Positions 1-10,806 of a DNA stretch of 64,000 nt are shown here, in pieces. The position numbers were made by a program, and so were the translations under genes. Each line of letters begins with the position of its first letter. Positions within the stretch are counted from its first letter, which is position 1. This DNA comes from Gracilaria gracilis (lineage: Eukaryota > Rhodophyta > Florideophyceae > Gracilariales > Gracilariaceae), in the NCBI GenBank assembly GCA_030374805.1, contig JARGSG010000214.1, positions 248,001 to 312,000 on the forward strand, in the 5' to 3' direction. The notes beneath the pieces were generated by a model that was given only the letters and a program-made list of their open reading frames with translations, made no database searches and had not been told where the DNA came from.

Positions 1-295
1 CTTAATTTCTATGCTTTATTTCACTGCATACCTTCTCATAACCACACTCCTCGACCCTACCTCCTGTACAGCCCTGCTGCCCATTTTTTTCCGTAACCGA
101 ATCACACAAATCCCCTTATCCCGTGGAACACTTTCTTTTTTGACCAAAACAACAGCCCAGTCGTGTACTTAAAGCTTTCCCCACTCCTTAGAATGTAGAC
201 CACATTCCTTCCACAGCTACCAGCACCCGACACCCTCCAACAGCCCATACCTTCAATCAAACAAACCCCTCACAATGAGCTCCCATTAATCTTCC
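1..295. other. no gene seen at left edge
   Basis: Pyrimidine-rich sequence with no recognisable coding region. It may hold the first codons of the broken gene that becomes readable from about 296, but I could not follow the reading frame further left. Confidence 0.4.
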
Positions 296-1104
296 CTCCG
301 TTCTACCATCATCCCAGCTGTTTTCGTAGGTAGAGGCCGTATTGGCACCATGCTTTACAACAATGGTTCTCCTCGAGACACCTTTCTCTCCATCGAAGAC
401 TTCATTTCCGCAGATTGCCTTCCCAAAGGTCCAATCTTCTTCTGTGACAGGAACGAACTTCTCGAAAAAGTAATTCTATCTTGTCCAGCACAACGAGCAG
501 AAGACTTGGTTTTCATCCAGAATGGTCACATTCTTCCCATCCTTTCCTAGCACGGAATTGGGCACTGCACACGAGCCGCTCTTTACATCGCCGTTCCCAC
601 TGTCGGCGCCTCCCCACAGGATGGTGTCACACCTCTCTCTCCCAATGGTCTAAACACAGCCACCGTAAAGTGGGCTCTGGCAATAGCTGAACGCCTCTGG
701 ACCGCAGGTCTCACTTGCAGTATCGTCGACGAAAACGAATTTTCCAAGTCTTAGTACCAAAAGCTCGTTTGGATCTCTTCCTTCAATCTCGTCGGTTCTT
801 CATTTGGATTCGTTACCATGCATGAAATGGCTACCAGTACAAAACCGTTGTCTCAACTATAATGAAGGAGCTTCTAGGGATAGTCACCTTCAACACAGAT
901 CTCTTCTTCAATATCCCTTCTACATCGGAATCCCTTTTAATATACGGCAGCACCCTTACTTCCTTCCCAGCCTCTTTCTCGGAGTATGAATCCAGAAATG
1001 CTTACTTTTATCTCACGTCTGCGGACGAAAAACTAGCTGCAAGGCAGGACCCTGCCCCTTTCCACACCAACTATGTCAATGTTCTTAGACATCACATTCT
1101 CTAG
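296..1104 (+). pseudogene. broken NAD-binding dehydrogenase-like gene
   Basis: One frame reads from about 296 to 858 with in-frame stops at 548 and 752. A shift near 860 then carries the reading on to the stop at 1102-1104. The start shows a dinucleotide-binding glycine motif (VFVGRGRIGTML). Later stretches such as GPIFFCDRN, EDLVFIQNG, TVKWALAIAERLW, KLVWISSFNLVG, SRNAYFYL and DPAPFHTNY run in the order I recall for a conserved algal and plant family of ketopantoate-reductase-like proteins of unknown substrate. The match comes from memory of the family pattern, not from an alignment. Two stops and a frameshift mean this copy cannot make the full protein, so it is a decayed duplicate or a relic trapped beside the mobile elements. 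Confidence 0.6.
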
Positions 1105-1307
1105 TAGTTAGAACAGATTATAAACCTTGTACTCGTTGCAACTACACACACAACCCGTTTCTGTTCTCCAATTCTTTTTTAAGTTGCCGCTTAAAAAAAT
1201 CACCTGTTCACTTTTTATGTCAACTCTCTATCACAAACAAACACAACAGTATAAGTGCTACATTATACTTACTCATCGTCGTCATCCTTTACCATCTGTC
1301 ATTCCTC

Positions 1308-4300
1308 CTAATTCCCATCTGTATTCTCAGCAGGGCCACCTGACATCTCTTCATCTTCCTCTTCGTACTCGTCCTCTCCATCTTCTATATCTTCCATTTC
1401 AATCTCTTCCTCCAAATCTTCATCATCGTCCAGCTGGTGGTTTGAGTCTTCTCCTAGCCCAAAGTTCTCATCTACGAACTTTGGCCGAAACGCTGGCTCT
1501 CTGTGCACCGCGTCAGAGAGCTTGTATCCTTCAGGTACAAAGTACATGTGATACCTCCGGCAATTCTCTTTCACCAACGCATCCATGTACCCAGCTCCCG
1601 CGTGAAACACATCCCCTCTCCCAAGAAACACAGAGTAGGGCGGAACCCTGAACTCATTCATAACCATTGTACGTGATAACCTGCTCAAACTCTTGTCATC
1701 CGTCACATACTTATTGTGTGACCTCTCACGAACCCATATCATAAATGAACGCCCCCCAGAGGCCATCACAAAGAACCCCGTAATCTCTCCCTTATCCTTC
1801 TCCACATTCGTCAACCTCTAAAATCAGTGTGCAACACCTGCCTTGGGCATCCCTCCCCCGTACACAACACACGTTTTCCGGTCAGCGGCGAATACATTTT
1901 TTCTTCGCCTTGCTGTTGTTACAAAGGCAAAAAGCCAATGAGATTTGCCCAAACCTCGCATCCAACGACGCCCGCTTTCTCACCATCATCACATTCTTCT
2001 CATCAGATTCCATGCAATCAACAATCCCCTTCTTGTTCGTAATATATATCGTCCAATTCTCTGCATCCTGTCCCCAGCATCCTTTCCTTCCCCCGCGTTG
2101 ATAATGGGATTCCATTTCGTTCGGTTCTCTTCAAACTTCAAGTCTGGCTGCTCCTTGAAGTCCTATTCAAAAAACTCCAGCAACCCTTCTGTCACATCTT
2201 CATCCACCACGACGCCCCTCTTCTTCGCCTCCTCTGACATACCTTCATCAGTTCCGAGGTGTTCCAAAACACAGAAACCCCTTTCACTCAATTCCATTCT
2301 CTTCGTCGCAAAGTACTCTCGAGCGAGGTCACCCCTCTCTATCGCCGACATCCAAAGAGCTTCTTCCTCCCCTCTCGGCTTTCCCTTCAACGGAAGCTTC
2401 ACCCCAAGAATTGGTTTTTTCGTGCTACCCAGCTCCTTGTGCACATTCCGGGCGGCATGCCAGTACACCGCGTGATGGACCGCTCTCAAACCCGCCACCC
2501 CGAACACCCCGCTCTGTGCTCCTTTCGTAAATGAATCATCTCCATCCACCGGGGCTGATGTTTCACTGCATTCTTCCCTCCTGGCCACTCACTCAGTAGC
2601 GCATTCACGAAACTGGTCCATGACATATCCGATCCACCAGCCCACTGACCTGCCTTACTCATCCCTTTCGGTGGTTTCTCGTGATTCTTATCTTCAAATC
2701 CACGCATCGTTTCTTTCTCCACCCCTTCTTTCTCGTCCTGAACGAACCTAATATCGTTCTCACTGCCACCACTTTCATCCTCGCTCGACCACACCAAATT
2801 TATTTTCTGTTCTTTGAAGAACTTCTTCAATGCCGGCTTCGTCATATTCCTGAATAAAGTAAAAATCTCCATTGTTATATCTCTAGAAGGGGTCTTTATA
2901 GTGCCCTTCTTCATCCTCTTCGGAGCAGGTTGGATTTCTACCTCATCCTCATCGCCAATAAGATCAATTAACCTCCTCTCCTTCTTCTTCTTCTTGCTCC
3001 CAGCCTTGCTACCCAAATTCTCTCTCAGCCGGCCCGGAGCAATCTTTTTCCGTGTGCTCCGCCTCAACCCTGATGGCTCTGCTTCAGGGTCGTTTCCTTG
3101 CATGGAAGCTTCCAACAACATGAGAGCATCTTCTGCCTCATTAGGTGCTGCGGTTGACGTACCATCACCTACACCCACGACTTGAAGCACCTCCTCCCCC
3201 ACCTCCTTCACCTCCTCTGACGTTTGAAGCGATACTTTGAAAACTTCTTGAAGTTTGTTACCCGCGGTATTCACCCTTCTAGACACCACTCCGTCCCATA
3301 AACGCCTCGCACCGCCAAGTTCCATTTTTGCTGTCCGCATCCCCAGATATTCCATCAAAGACACATTCTTTCCTCCTAAGTTGAATACTGTCTGCAATAC
3401 TTCTTCAACACTAATCTTCTTCTTCTTCCCATTGAGATTACATAGGTTGTACATACCTATGGCACATTGAAAGAAGTGCTTCCTCAAGTCTTCAAAACGA
3501 CCTGTTCTCGTAGAAGAAGACAACCTCAGTTCCACATGCCATTGCAAGCAACGTACGACAAATCGAAACTGCCCATCGGTGAGACCCATCAGAAGGTCAC
3601 TTCAGACATGCGTCAACGTCAGGGCTGAACCTTTCTCACACACCTTCTCAAAGAACTCCAAAAGCCCCTCACATTCCACAAACTTCAGAGCCAATGTCGC
3701 GTAACGAGTCAAGTGACGCACGCTGTAGTCACTGATAGCCTCACTTCTCTTCAAAGCATCATCTAACTGCTTCGAAGTAATGCTCTTCACATCTACATGC
3801 GACTCGTCCACGACGTTCTGCACAAAAGATACCGTGCTATGAATTTTGTCTGCAAACGACATATTCAGCACATTCGAACTCATCTCGTTCAGAAGATTGC
3901 GGAGTCCTAGTACCTCGTTTATTGTGATAGCCTTCCCATCCTTTCTTCCTCACAGCCCAATACCCAAAGAACGGACTATACCCACCCACTTCCCGCCTTC
4001 CCCATACAAGTCTCGTAGCACAAGAATTTGGTGATATCCGTCTATGAGGGTTACAGGCACAACAATTCTCCCATCGACAACTATTTCGTTCACATCATAC
4101 TCCTCTAGAGATGCCACAGCAATAAAACCTGCAAACGGAAGCCACCCGAAGTTGCGACATTTCATCATCGTCGCCTCCTTGTGTCCCAAATTCACACTTC
4201 GTACTGTCTTCTTCGGGATTTCAATCATCTCGATATCCATCGTCAACCTGCGCTGAACATAGTCGGCGACGGAAATCTTCTTGAGAGACAGGGTGTTGTC

Positions 4301-5079
4301 CACCTCCTCCGACGGAACACTGTCTACTTCATCGAAGAATTTCTCCTCCAGGTCAGTAAGAGGAGACATACTCGTCTGCAGGACCTCCACAATATCGTTG
4401 TTGGAGTCCTCTATGATGCTGACGCTCGCTCCCAAGGGCTTCTTCATCCCGTGAGAAGACTTTCCTGGAGTTTTGGAAGCTTCCTCAGCAGGTTTCTCGA
4501 TCTCCAGAGCAACCACTTTCTCAGGCTCAGATGTAGAAGACTTGCGAGCCCCAGACTCTGGAGTAGGACTTTGCGGAATCTCGATTGGTGCCATCATCGA
4601 AGTATCCCACGCATGCAACCCAGGCAAGAACAACTCGCTCAGCGTACTTGGTGGGTCTTCAGGACTTTGAAAACGGTAAGGGTACTTTGCGCTTCCATGA
4701 ATTATAATCTTCGTCCTCCATATCACAACCAAGTCTTCACCTTCTAGGCAGTCGCGCTTAGAACATGCCCATGGAGCGAAGGGCAAAGAGCCTTCCCGAC
4801 ACCACCGGCGGACCCCACACCGCTCACCTCCGCGGTTCCCACTTTCACCCTGCTCTTTTCTTTCGCAACCGTCACAAACAAATGCACCGCATCGCCGCCT
4901 TTCACTACCGGTGTAGCAGCGGGCGAAACCTTCTTCGTCATTGCTCGGGTTGGTGGAATACGCGGCGTAGTGTTTTTTGCCCTCCCTCTTCCTCGTGTTA
5001 GGGGCGGTATTTCTGACACCCCCGTACTTGGGTTCGGTCGTCTTGAATCCCGCCCCCTTTTATGCTTGCGAAGCGGCAT
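1308..5079 (-). pseudogene. ParB-like plus 2OG-Fe(II) dioxygenase gene, decayed
   Basis: Read right to left, open frames follow in series: 5079-4744, 4786-3950, about 3945-3602, 3601-2486, 2588-2163, 2162 to about 2060, 2115-1882, a short frame near 1860-1815, and 1814-1308. Junctions at 3602 and 2163 are single in-frame stops and the others are frameshifts. The piece around 4250-3950 resembles a ParB/sulfiredoxin fold (GWLPFAGFIAV, then VPVTLIDGYHQILVLRDLYG, where DGYH stands for the usual DGxHR). The middle is basic and acidic low-complexity sequence with nuclear-signal-like Lys runs. The last part holds a 2-oxoglutarate/Fe dioxygenase core: RQVLHTDF (His codon 1831-1829, Asp 1825-1823), about 75 residues later GDVFHAGAGY (His codon 1604-1602), then RRYHMYF supplying the 2OG-binding Arg, and an acidic tail. 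The dioxygenase call is well supported, the ParB call moderately. Whether all pieces were one protein is inference from their order. Confidence 0.6.
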
Positions 5080-5377
5080 CGTGGTTACACGCGGCTGATA
5101 GAATGAAAAAGGTTGTTAACGACAGTCGAAAACGCTCGCGAGATCGGTTAGCTAGTTGTAAATTTCACTCCCGTTCCTTTCCGCCTACTTCATCACGGAT
5201 GCGCGTCCGTTCAATATTAGTTTAAACTATACACTGTGCCTACATAAAATTTCATTGCATAATCGCGGGACGGTTACAAAGCTACATCAACCAACTAACA
5301 TCTATAGTACACTTGTACAACAATGTTTGGGGAATAAAGAAATAAATAATATTTGTGGCGGACTAATTTCACTCTGG

Positions 5378-5449
5378 GACAGCGGACCGGGGTGTCGTGG
5401 CGCTTCATCGGTGCACCGGTGAAGCGCCACGACACCCCGGTCCGCTGTC
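5378..5449. repeat. 72-bp palindrome, copy 1
   Basis: Two 36-base arms pair with a single mismatch (35 of 36). Each arm starts GACAGCGGACCGGGGTGTCG. There is essentially no loop, so the sequence would form a long cruciform. Confidence 0.9.
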
Positions 5450-5689
5450 TCAAAAAATATTTTCGAAACGAGCGGCTGGACAAAGATGATGTTTTATACT
5501 TTCAACATTTCATCCGAGCCACCCCAACCACACGTGTGCTGCTGTATAAAAGCCCTCCGCGCTTCCCCTCCACAACACCTTTCACGCCCTACGTTCTTGG
5601 TCACACCTTCTACCGGGATATATTCATCTTCCTCCACAACCGAAAGTATGTCTCGGTTGCGGAAAGAGAACGATATAGTTCCGTAGACG

Positions 5690-6140
5690 GTGGCACACCC
5701 TCACGCTTTGAAGCTAGAAATAGGACATCCGTTATATGAGATAAAGTTAGTACATCTTCTATCTTTATTTTAGATAAAGGTTGCCCTATTCCTATGCTGC
5801 TTGCGGAGGTTTTCGCACACCCTCACGCTTCGTAGCTAGGTATAGGACATCCGTTGGATGAGATGAAGTTATTACATCTTCTATCTTTATTTTATGTAGC
5901 GGATGTCCTATTCCTATGCTGCGTGCGGAGGTTTTCGTATTTTGTCACAACCATGTGACTAAGAATGGGGTAGCCATAGTAAGTAGGATTGCGAAGGTGG
6001 CACACCCTCACGCTTCGTAGCTAAGATTAGGACATCCTTTGTTTCACATAGGAATAGTACATCTTCTAATTTTATGTCCTAATACTCGGCGGCTTGGGGA
6101 GGTTTTCGTATTTTGCCCCAACCATTTGGCTAAGAAGGTA
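5690..6140 (+). repeat. three-copy direct repeat with internal inverted motif
   Basis: Copies begin at 5690, 5816 and 5996. Each starts CACACCCTCACGCTT, contains TAGGACATCC and later TACATCTTCTA, and runs into GGAGGTTTTCG. In copy 2 the motif ATAGGACATCCG is matched downstream by its complement CGGATGTCCTAT, giving each unit a partial dyad. The arrangement recalls iterons or multi-site operators. No function can be read from sequence alone. Confidence 0.8.
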
Positions 6141-6248
6141 AATATGATGCCAAGATATACGCCAAGATATAAGAAATGGCTGGTAAAACAGCGCGTTGGC
6201 GGTTCCACGTGTACCTCTACCACAGCTTCATCACTCACGGCGCGTTGA

Positions 6249-6320
6249 GACAGCAGACCGGGGTGTCGTGGAGCTTGATCAGTGCACCGATGAAGCGCTA
6301 AGACACCCCGGTCCACTGTC
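6249..6320. repeat. 72-bp palindrome, copy 2
   Basis: Same length and same outer motif (GACAG...CTGTC) as copy 1. The arms have diverged at several positions, so it is older or less constrained. Confidence 0.85.
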
Positions 6321-6364
6321 CCAGGCTGTCGTTGAAAAATATGGAAAATAAAATATATTTTTGC

Positions 6365-6436
6365 GACAGCGGACCAGGGGGTCCTGGCACTTCATCAGTG
6401 CACTGATGAAGCGCCACGTCACCCCGGTCCGCTGTC
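6365..6436. repeat. 72-bp palindrome, copy 3
   Basis: Third 72-bp copy, only 44 bases after copy 2, with about five arm mismatches. Its loop-proximal part TTCATCAGTGCACTGATGAA is perfectly symmetrical. Confidence 0.85.
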
Positions 6437-6706
6437 CTACCAACTGTTCCATATAAATTCGCGTATATTTTTGCAATCACCAAGTTCCGTATTCCTCGAA
6501 TGTCGCCATTTTCCCTGACTCCTCTTTACGGTTTCACGTGTATCTCAGGCATCTTGCACATCTCCCTGTGGTGTTAAAAGAACCTGGTTCGTGCTGTATC
6601 GTTGCTATCCTCTCCCGCCCTCTCCCGTCTCTCGCGCACTCTCATATCTCGTCGGCAGTTATCCCCCGCCCGCTGCAGTCTCCCGTGCACTGTTTCCTCC
6701 CCTACG

Positions 6707-6793
6707 CTGCCATCTCCCGTCCGCTACCATCTCCCGTCCGCTGCAATCTCCAGTCTGCTGCCGTCTCCCGTCCGCTGCCATCTCCCGTCCGCC
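6707..6793 (+). repeat. 17-bp tandem repeat
   Basis: About five imperfect copies of ATCTCCCGTCCGCTGCC lie just upstream of the ATG at 6848, in the likely leader of the methyltransferase/SET gene. Confidence 0.7.
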
Positions 6794-6847
6794 CAGGAAA
6801 TTCGAATCATAACCCGTCAATGCACCATCTCCCCGTACATGCATAAA

Positions 6848-9800
6848 ATGGCTCCACACAGTTCATTGACGTCTACGTCACCGGCACTCTCAAGCTCCGA
6901 TATGAAGGTAGGAAAACTGTATGGATCTAGAGATAAGCTTGTCACAGTATGCCTCGCAATCTGCGATCGTTACGCGTCGACAATGCGAGATGAAGACCGG
7001 CCAAGGAAGGTAGGACACAGCGACTTCGTTGATTACGTTATCAAGAATCGCAACGTCCTACCGCTGGCAAAGAATTACTTCTATATTTTTGTGGGTCCAG
7101 GACATCCGACGTTCTCTGACAGTGAACTGCGGGTCGTATCTCTGAAGGGGTCTTATCGTCGGCTATACCTCTCAACGAGGTTATTGGACATCTTGGACGG
7201 TGATAGGGACTGGCGTGTAAGGGACGTCTGGAATGCTAATACCAAGGTGAACTTTAAAGGAATACAAAAGAATGTGACTTTGACCGAGTTTTTCAAGTCC
7301 ATGACTATACCTCCTAAGCGAGTGGGACGGGTGGCCCCTCCGTTCGCGACAACTGCTGCCACACATTTCCAAAGGATTCTCTTTCTCTCACTCATTCAGA
7401 AAGTATCCAAGGAAAAAAGAGTTGTAGGCCAGAAGAGAAAAAGAGGAGACAAGGGATATCCCACATTTTTTGTGAATGTTCAAATATCCCACAGAATCCA
7501 AGCTCAGCGTGTTGGATTTGGTGTGCAGCCCATAACGAAGGCATGGGATTTTTTCTCTCAATTCCTGGAATTCGCTACCGTGGAGGTCATGGTTCATCCA
7601 TTCCTCCCAGCCATAAACAACCATATGCGGCTTCAAGAGCTGGAGACGCGGGCAGAGGGGTTCTTCCACCAGGATAGTGACAACCGCTTGCTACCGAGCA
7701 AAGGTGAAACTGTTATTGAAACAGAGGTCATCCCGTGGGCGTGAAAATTTACGCAACACATCGATGCTGCCCTACGAATGCTTGCGAAGGGGTTCATTTC
7801 GGACCGCAACAAGGTTATTGTGAATGAGCAATTCTACTCAATTTCCGAACCAGGACGATGGACAGTTCTGATGACGTTTACCAGAGACTCATCACGGGCG
7901 TTTGCTCAGAGATTCGAGAGTTTCTCGAATTCGCTTGTGTCCTCCGTCATGAGGGCCATAAGGCCGTTGAAACTGAAAGAATCAGTGAACGTCCCTGGTA
8001 TGGCGGTAACGCCGATATCCAAACCAGAACCTGCCATACAAATTGAGAATGATGTAGAGGAGGTGGAGGAGATTGGGAAACCAACGGAGCCAAAGGAGAG
8101 GAGAGGCAAATAAGGAGATGGTGATACGAACATAGTGGCCGACATTGGGAAAGGAAGTACTGGTGACGAAGCGTCCGGGGTAGGCGTAATACCCCACCAT
8201 CCATTGCGTCGTTGGATGACAAAATGGCTTTCCGACGTTTTGAGGAAGAGATGGAGAAGTACTTTCGCTTGTACAATTACGGGTTTGAGGACATGGTAGA
8301 GATGGAGGAGAAGTTGCGCAGAGATGGTATGTCTCCGTTAGAAAAAGATCAACGGGTTCTCATGGACCCTCCGTACAACATCCGAGGGAACAAGAACCTA
8401 AGAAACAGCTGGTACGATGTACTGAGCCCTCAGGACATGAAGAAGGCAGCAAAAGCTTCTATCAAGACTGCTACGTCCTGGGGGCTATTTGGTTATCTTT
8501 AGTGCTTTCGAGCAGGTCCAGGAATGGAGAGATGTACTTTCTGCCATTGGGGCAAAAGACGAAAACGGAGTACCAAGGCATTCCTTTGTTGCGGACCAGG
8601 TCCCAATGCACTTTGTACGGTCGCAAGGCAACGCGATGCGTAATCCAGAACATAGGTCGTGCTCCCTTTTCCCTTCAATGGATTATGATGTACATGGAGT
8701 ACGAAATGGTCTAAGCTACGCGCAGCAGCATGTGATGGTGAATTATGAGAACTTCAACTTCGTGCAGTCGAGGTACCCGGAGTACTACAGTGTCATTGAC
8801 CAGGTACCCCCCATGTCTTGTGGAGAGATTCTTGAGTGGAAGAGAAAGAAGGAAGGTGGGGGCTACGTTTTACAAAAGTTGAAGTCCGAACAGAAACCTC
8901 GGGCATTGTTGAAGGAGCTTATCAGTCGTGTTTCCCAGGCTGGAGATATTGTGGTCGACTTGTTTTCGGGGACGTTTTCGACAGCAATGGCGTACATGAA
9001 GTTACAGCATCAATCGTAGGTTCATCTGGTGTGAGCCGGGCCCTGAATGCTTTGCCCATGCTAGGCACGCCACAATTGTTCAATTCGCACTGTGCATGCG
9101 GGAAAATGAGACGGATATCCAGGTAACGCAGGAAGTTCGGAATGCTATGATTATGGTGTTGAGCTTATTTCCGAAGTAAAATGTCCGACCATTGAGATCA
9201 TGGAAGGCTCCATCCGGGTATCCCCAGTATCAAAAGTTTTCTACGTATATTGTGGTCTTTCTTGCGTCAATTTGGCGCTATGAGAGCTTGGTCACCATTG
9301 GTAGGCGTATGGCCCTTCACGAATGGCCTAACACTTTGCAAGGAAAGATGGAGCTCCTGGATTAGAATGCCATGTTGGCACTGGAAGCGACCATGTGCGG
9401 TTGTCGTATCGGGAAGTCGACAATTCGTCATCCTGGCGCCGGAGTGGGGGTGTTCACTACACGCCGATTCATGGAAAATGAAGAGATATGTTACTTCTAT
9501 GGAACACTGGTGTACCATGACCTAACAAAGAGAAAAGAGGTACAAAAGAAATATGGTGAAGGATTATTGGAAGCCACTTCCGAACGCTTTCGGAAGTATG
9601 CGATGGAGTTTAACGTCCGCGGCGATATATTCCATAGCCTCCCAGAAAGAAGACAAGGAGTAAGTTTAATACCTGTATGGATTGTCTCCGCTCCTTTTTA
9701 TTAGGTGGAACGATTAACGATCCCAAATATATGGAAGGTGATAAGGACATTGACGCAGTTTCGGATGATGTGACGAAACGAAGGACTTCAAATGTGCGGC

Positions 9801-9976
9801 TCATTCGAACTCCAAATACAAGACGCACCCCGCATCAACTACGGAAATACCAAATTCTTGCGGTACGAGCACTTCGGAAACTGGAAGTGGGAGAGGAGTT
9901 CTTCGCGGATTATGGGGTAGAGTATAGCGGGGGTACATCGGCAAATCCTATTATAGTAATCGATGAGAACGTGTAG
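6848..9976 (+). pseudogene. DPPY DNA methyltransferase-SET domain fusion, decayed
   Basis: The frame from ATG 6848 runs to 8113 with stops at 7742 and 8111. It continues shifted at 8212-8480, then 8489-9019, then from 9021 in one frame (stops only at 9177 and 9363) to about 9659, and finally 9704-9976. The first 300 residues are unrecognised. The methyltransferase part shows catalytic motif IV DPPY (QRVLMDPPYNIRG, about 8365-8395) before the AdoMet motif (DIVVDLFSGTFSTAMAYM, near 8950-9000, continued after a shift by FIWCEPGPECFAHAR). That is the beta-class order of adenine-N6 or cytosine-N4 enzymes. The SET part shows GAGVGVFTTRRF, a YFYGTLVY stretch, INDPKY and GEEFFADYGVEY. A short intron-like gap, GTAAGT...TTATTAG (9660-9704), lies inside the SET part, though strict removal leaves a one-base frame mismatch. 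The multiple lesions mean this copy is probably dead. One continuous frame linking motif I to SET supports a true fusion. Confidence 0.65.
9660..9704 (+). other. possible 45-base intron in the SET region
   Basis: GTAAGT at 9660 and TTATTAG ending at 9704 are canonical intron ends, and the SET homology continues on both sides. Removing exactly this piece leaves the frame off by one. Using the weaker GT at 9664 restores the frame. Either reading is possible in a decayed gene. Confidence 0.35.
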
Positions 9977-10345
9977 TAAATTAACTACATATAAAACAAC
10001 CCTGCAAACCTACATAAAGAATTGGCACTACTTGCATTCCAACTTCACCATTGAGCACGAAATAGAAACTAAACACTTTGGCAGAACTGCAAGATGGACG
10101 TACATAGATGCCTAAAGGTAGCGAAGAGAATCGAATATGATGGTGTAAAGTTTTTAACATTATGAGAACTTTCTAGTTCAGAAATGGAGATTTCGATGTC
10201 AATTTTCGGTTTCGGAATCGGGGAATAAAAAACTGGACTCGGTGATTTCCCCCACACTCCACTTGATTGGGGGTGTGCATTCGATCGGTGACATTCGATC
10301 ACCGCGAGCGCCAAACACATCGAGAGCAGAGCAGTTCCGATTCAA
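9977..10345. other. no gene seen
   Basis: AT-rich spacer after the SET gene. It contains short dyads (for example GGTGACATTCGATCACC near 10288) but no supported coding region. Confidence 0.4.
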
Positions 10346-10729
10346 GTGACCTTCGATAACTGTCAGCGGCTAACCATTCGTGAGCCCAGCGTCAACGGCG
10401 AGGAACCCTTCGGATTGCATATGGCGAAACGTAAGACGAGAGGTATGAATGGGGAAGAGATTAGCGGTCGCGCGTCAAAGAGCCGAAGGCGTGGCGAAAC
10501 GGTAAGTGGCGAAGTCCGCACCGCTCGTAGTACGCGTGCGCCTCGGAGTGGTTTACGTGGGAAAGGGAGGAAGGGTGCGGCGAGGAGCGACGGTGCGGCG
10601 AGGGGCGTCGGTGCGGCGAGGGGCGACGGTGCGGCGAGAAGCGACGGTGCGGCGAGAAGCGACGGTGCGGCGAGAAGCGACGGTGCGGCGAGGAGCGTCG
10701 AGGACGGAACATCGGAGCTAATGGAATGA
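10346..10729 (+). CDS. doubtful repeat-rich ORF
   Basis: This open frame of 127 codons begins at an ATG and is basic in its first half. Its second half is seven repeats of an Ala-Arg-Ser-Asp-Gly-Ala type, produced by an 18-bp tandem DNA repeat whose length keeps the frame open. I recognise no domain. It sits upstream of a transposase relic and could be a leader, part of that element, or chance. Confidence 0.2.
   Translation: MTFDNCQRLTIREPSVNGEEPFGLHMAKRKTRGMNGEEISGRASKSRRRGETVSGEVRTARSTRAPRSGLRGKGRKGAARSDGAARGVGAARGDGAARSDGAARSDGAARSDGAARSVEDGTSELME
10574..10699 (+). repeat. 18-bp tandem repeat, seven copies
   Basis: Seven head-to-tail copies of GGTGCGGCGAGGAGCGAC with few substitutions. 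Three adjacent copies share GAGAAGCGAC. Confidence 0.85.
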
Positions 10730-10806
10730 ACTGAGCGAACGAAGCGAACGGTAAGCATTGCGGTGACGAAACCATATAAATATATAAAGGTAGCCCTTGT
10801 ACAGCT

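Larger units (their letters stand above)
5080..6847. promoter_or_regulatory. divergent control region between the two decayed genes
   Basis: This 1.77-kb stretch separates the minus-strand ParB/dioxygenase gene from the plus-strand methyltransferase/SET gene. It holds three 72-bp palindromes, a three-copy repeat, a plus-strand TATA box (TATAAAAG, about 5544-5551) and a 17-bp pyrimidine-rich tandem repeat. The open frames here are short and repetitive and I do not call any of them a gene. By layout it is a bidirectional promoter and may carry cis sites for the encoded proteins. Confidence 0.5.

Noticed and set aside
6538..6847. Overlapping plus frames before the methyltransferase-SET gene
   Set aside because: Built from the 17-bp repeat. 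The sequence becomes protein-like only after the ATG at 6848.
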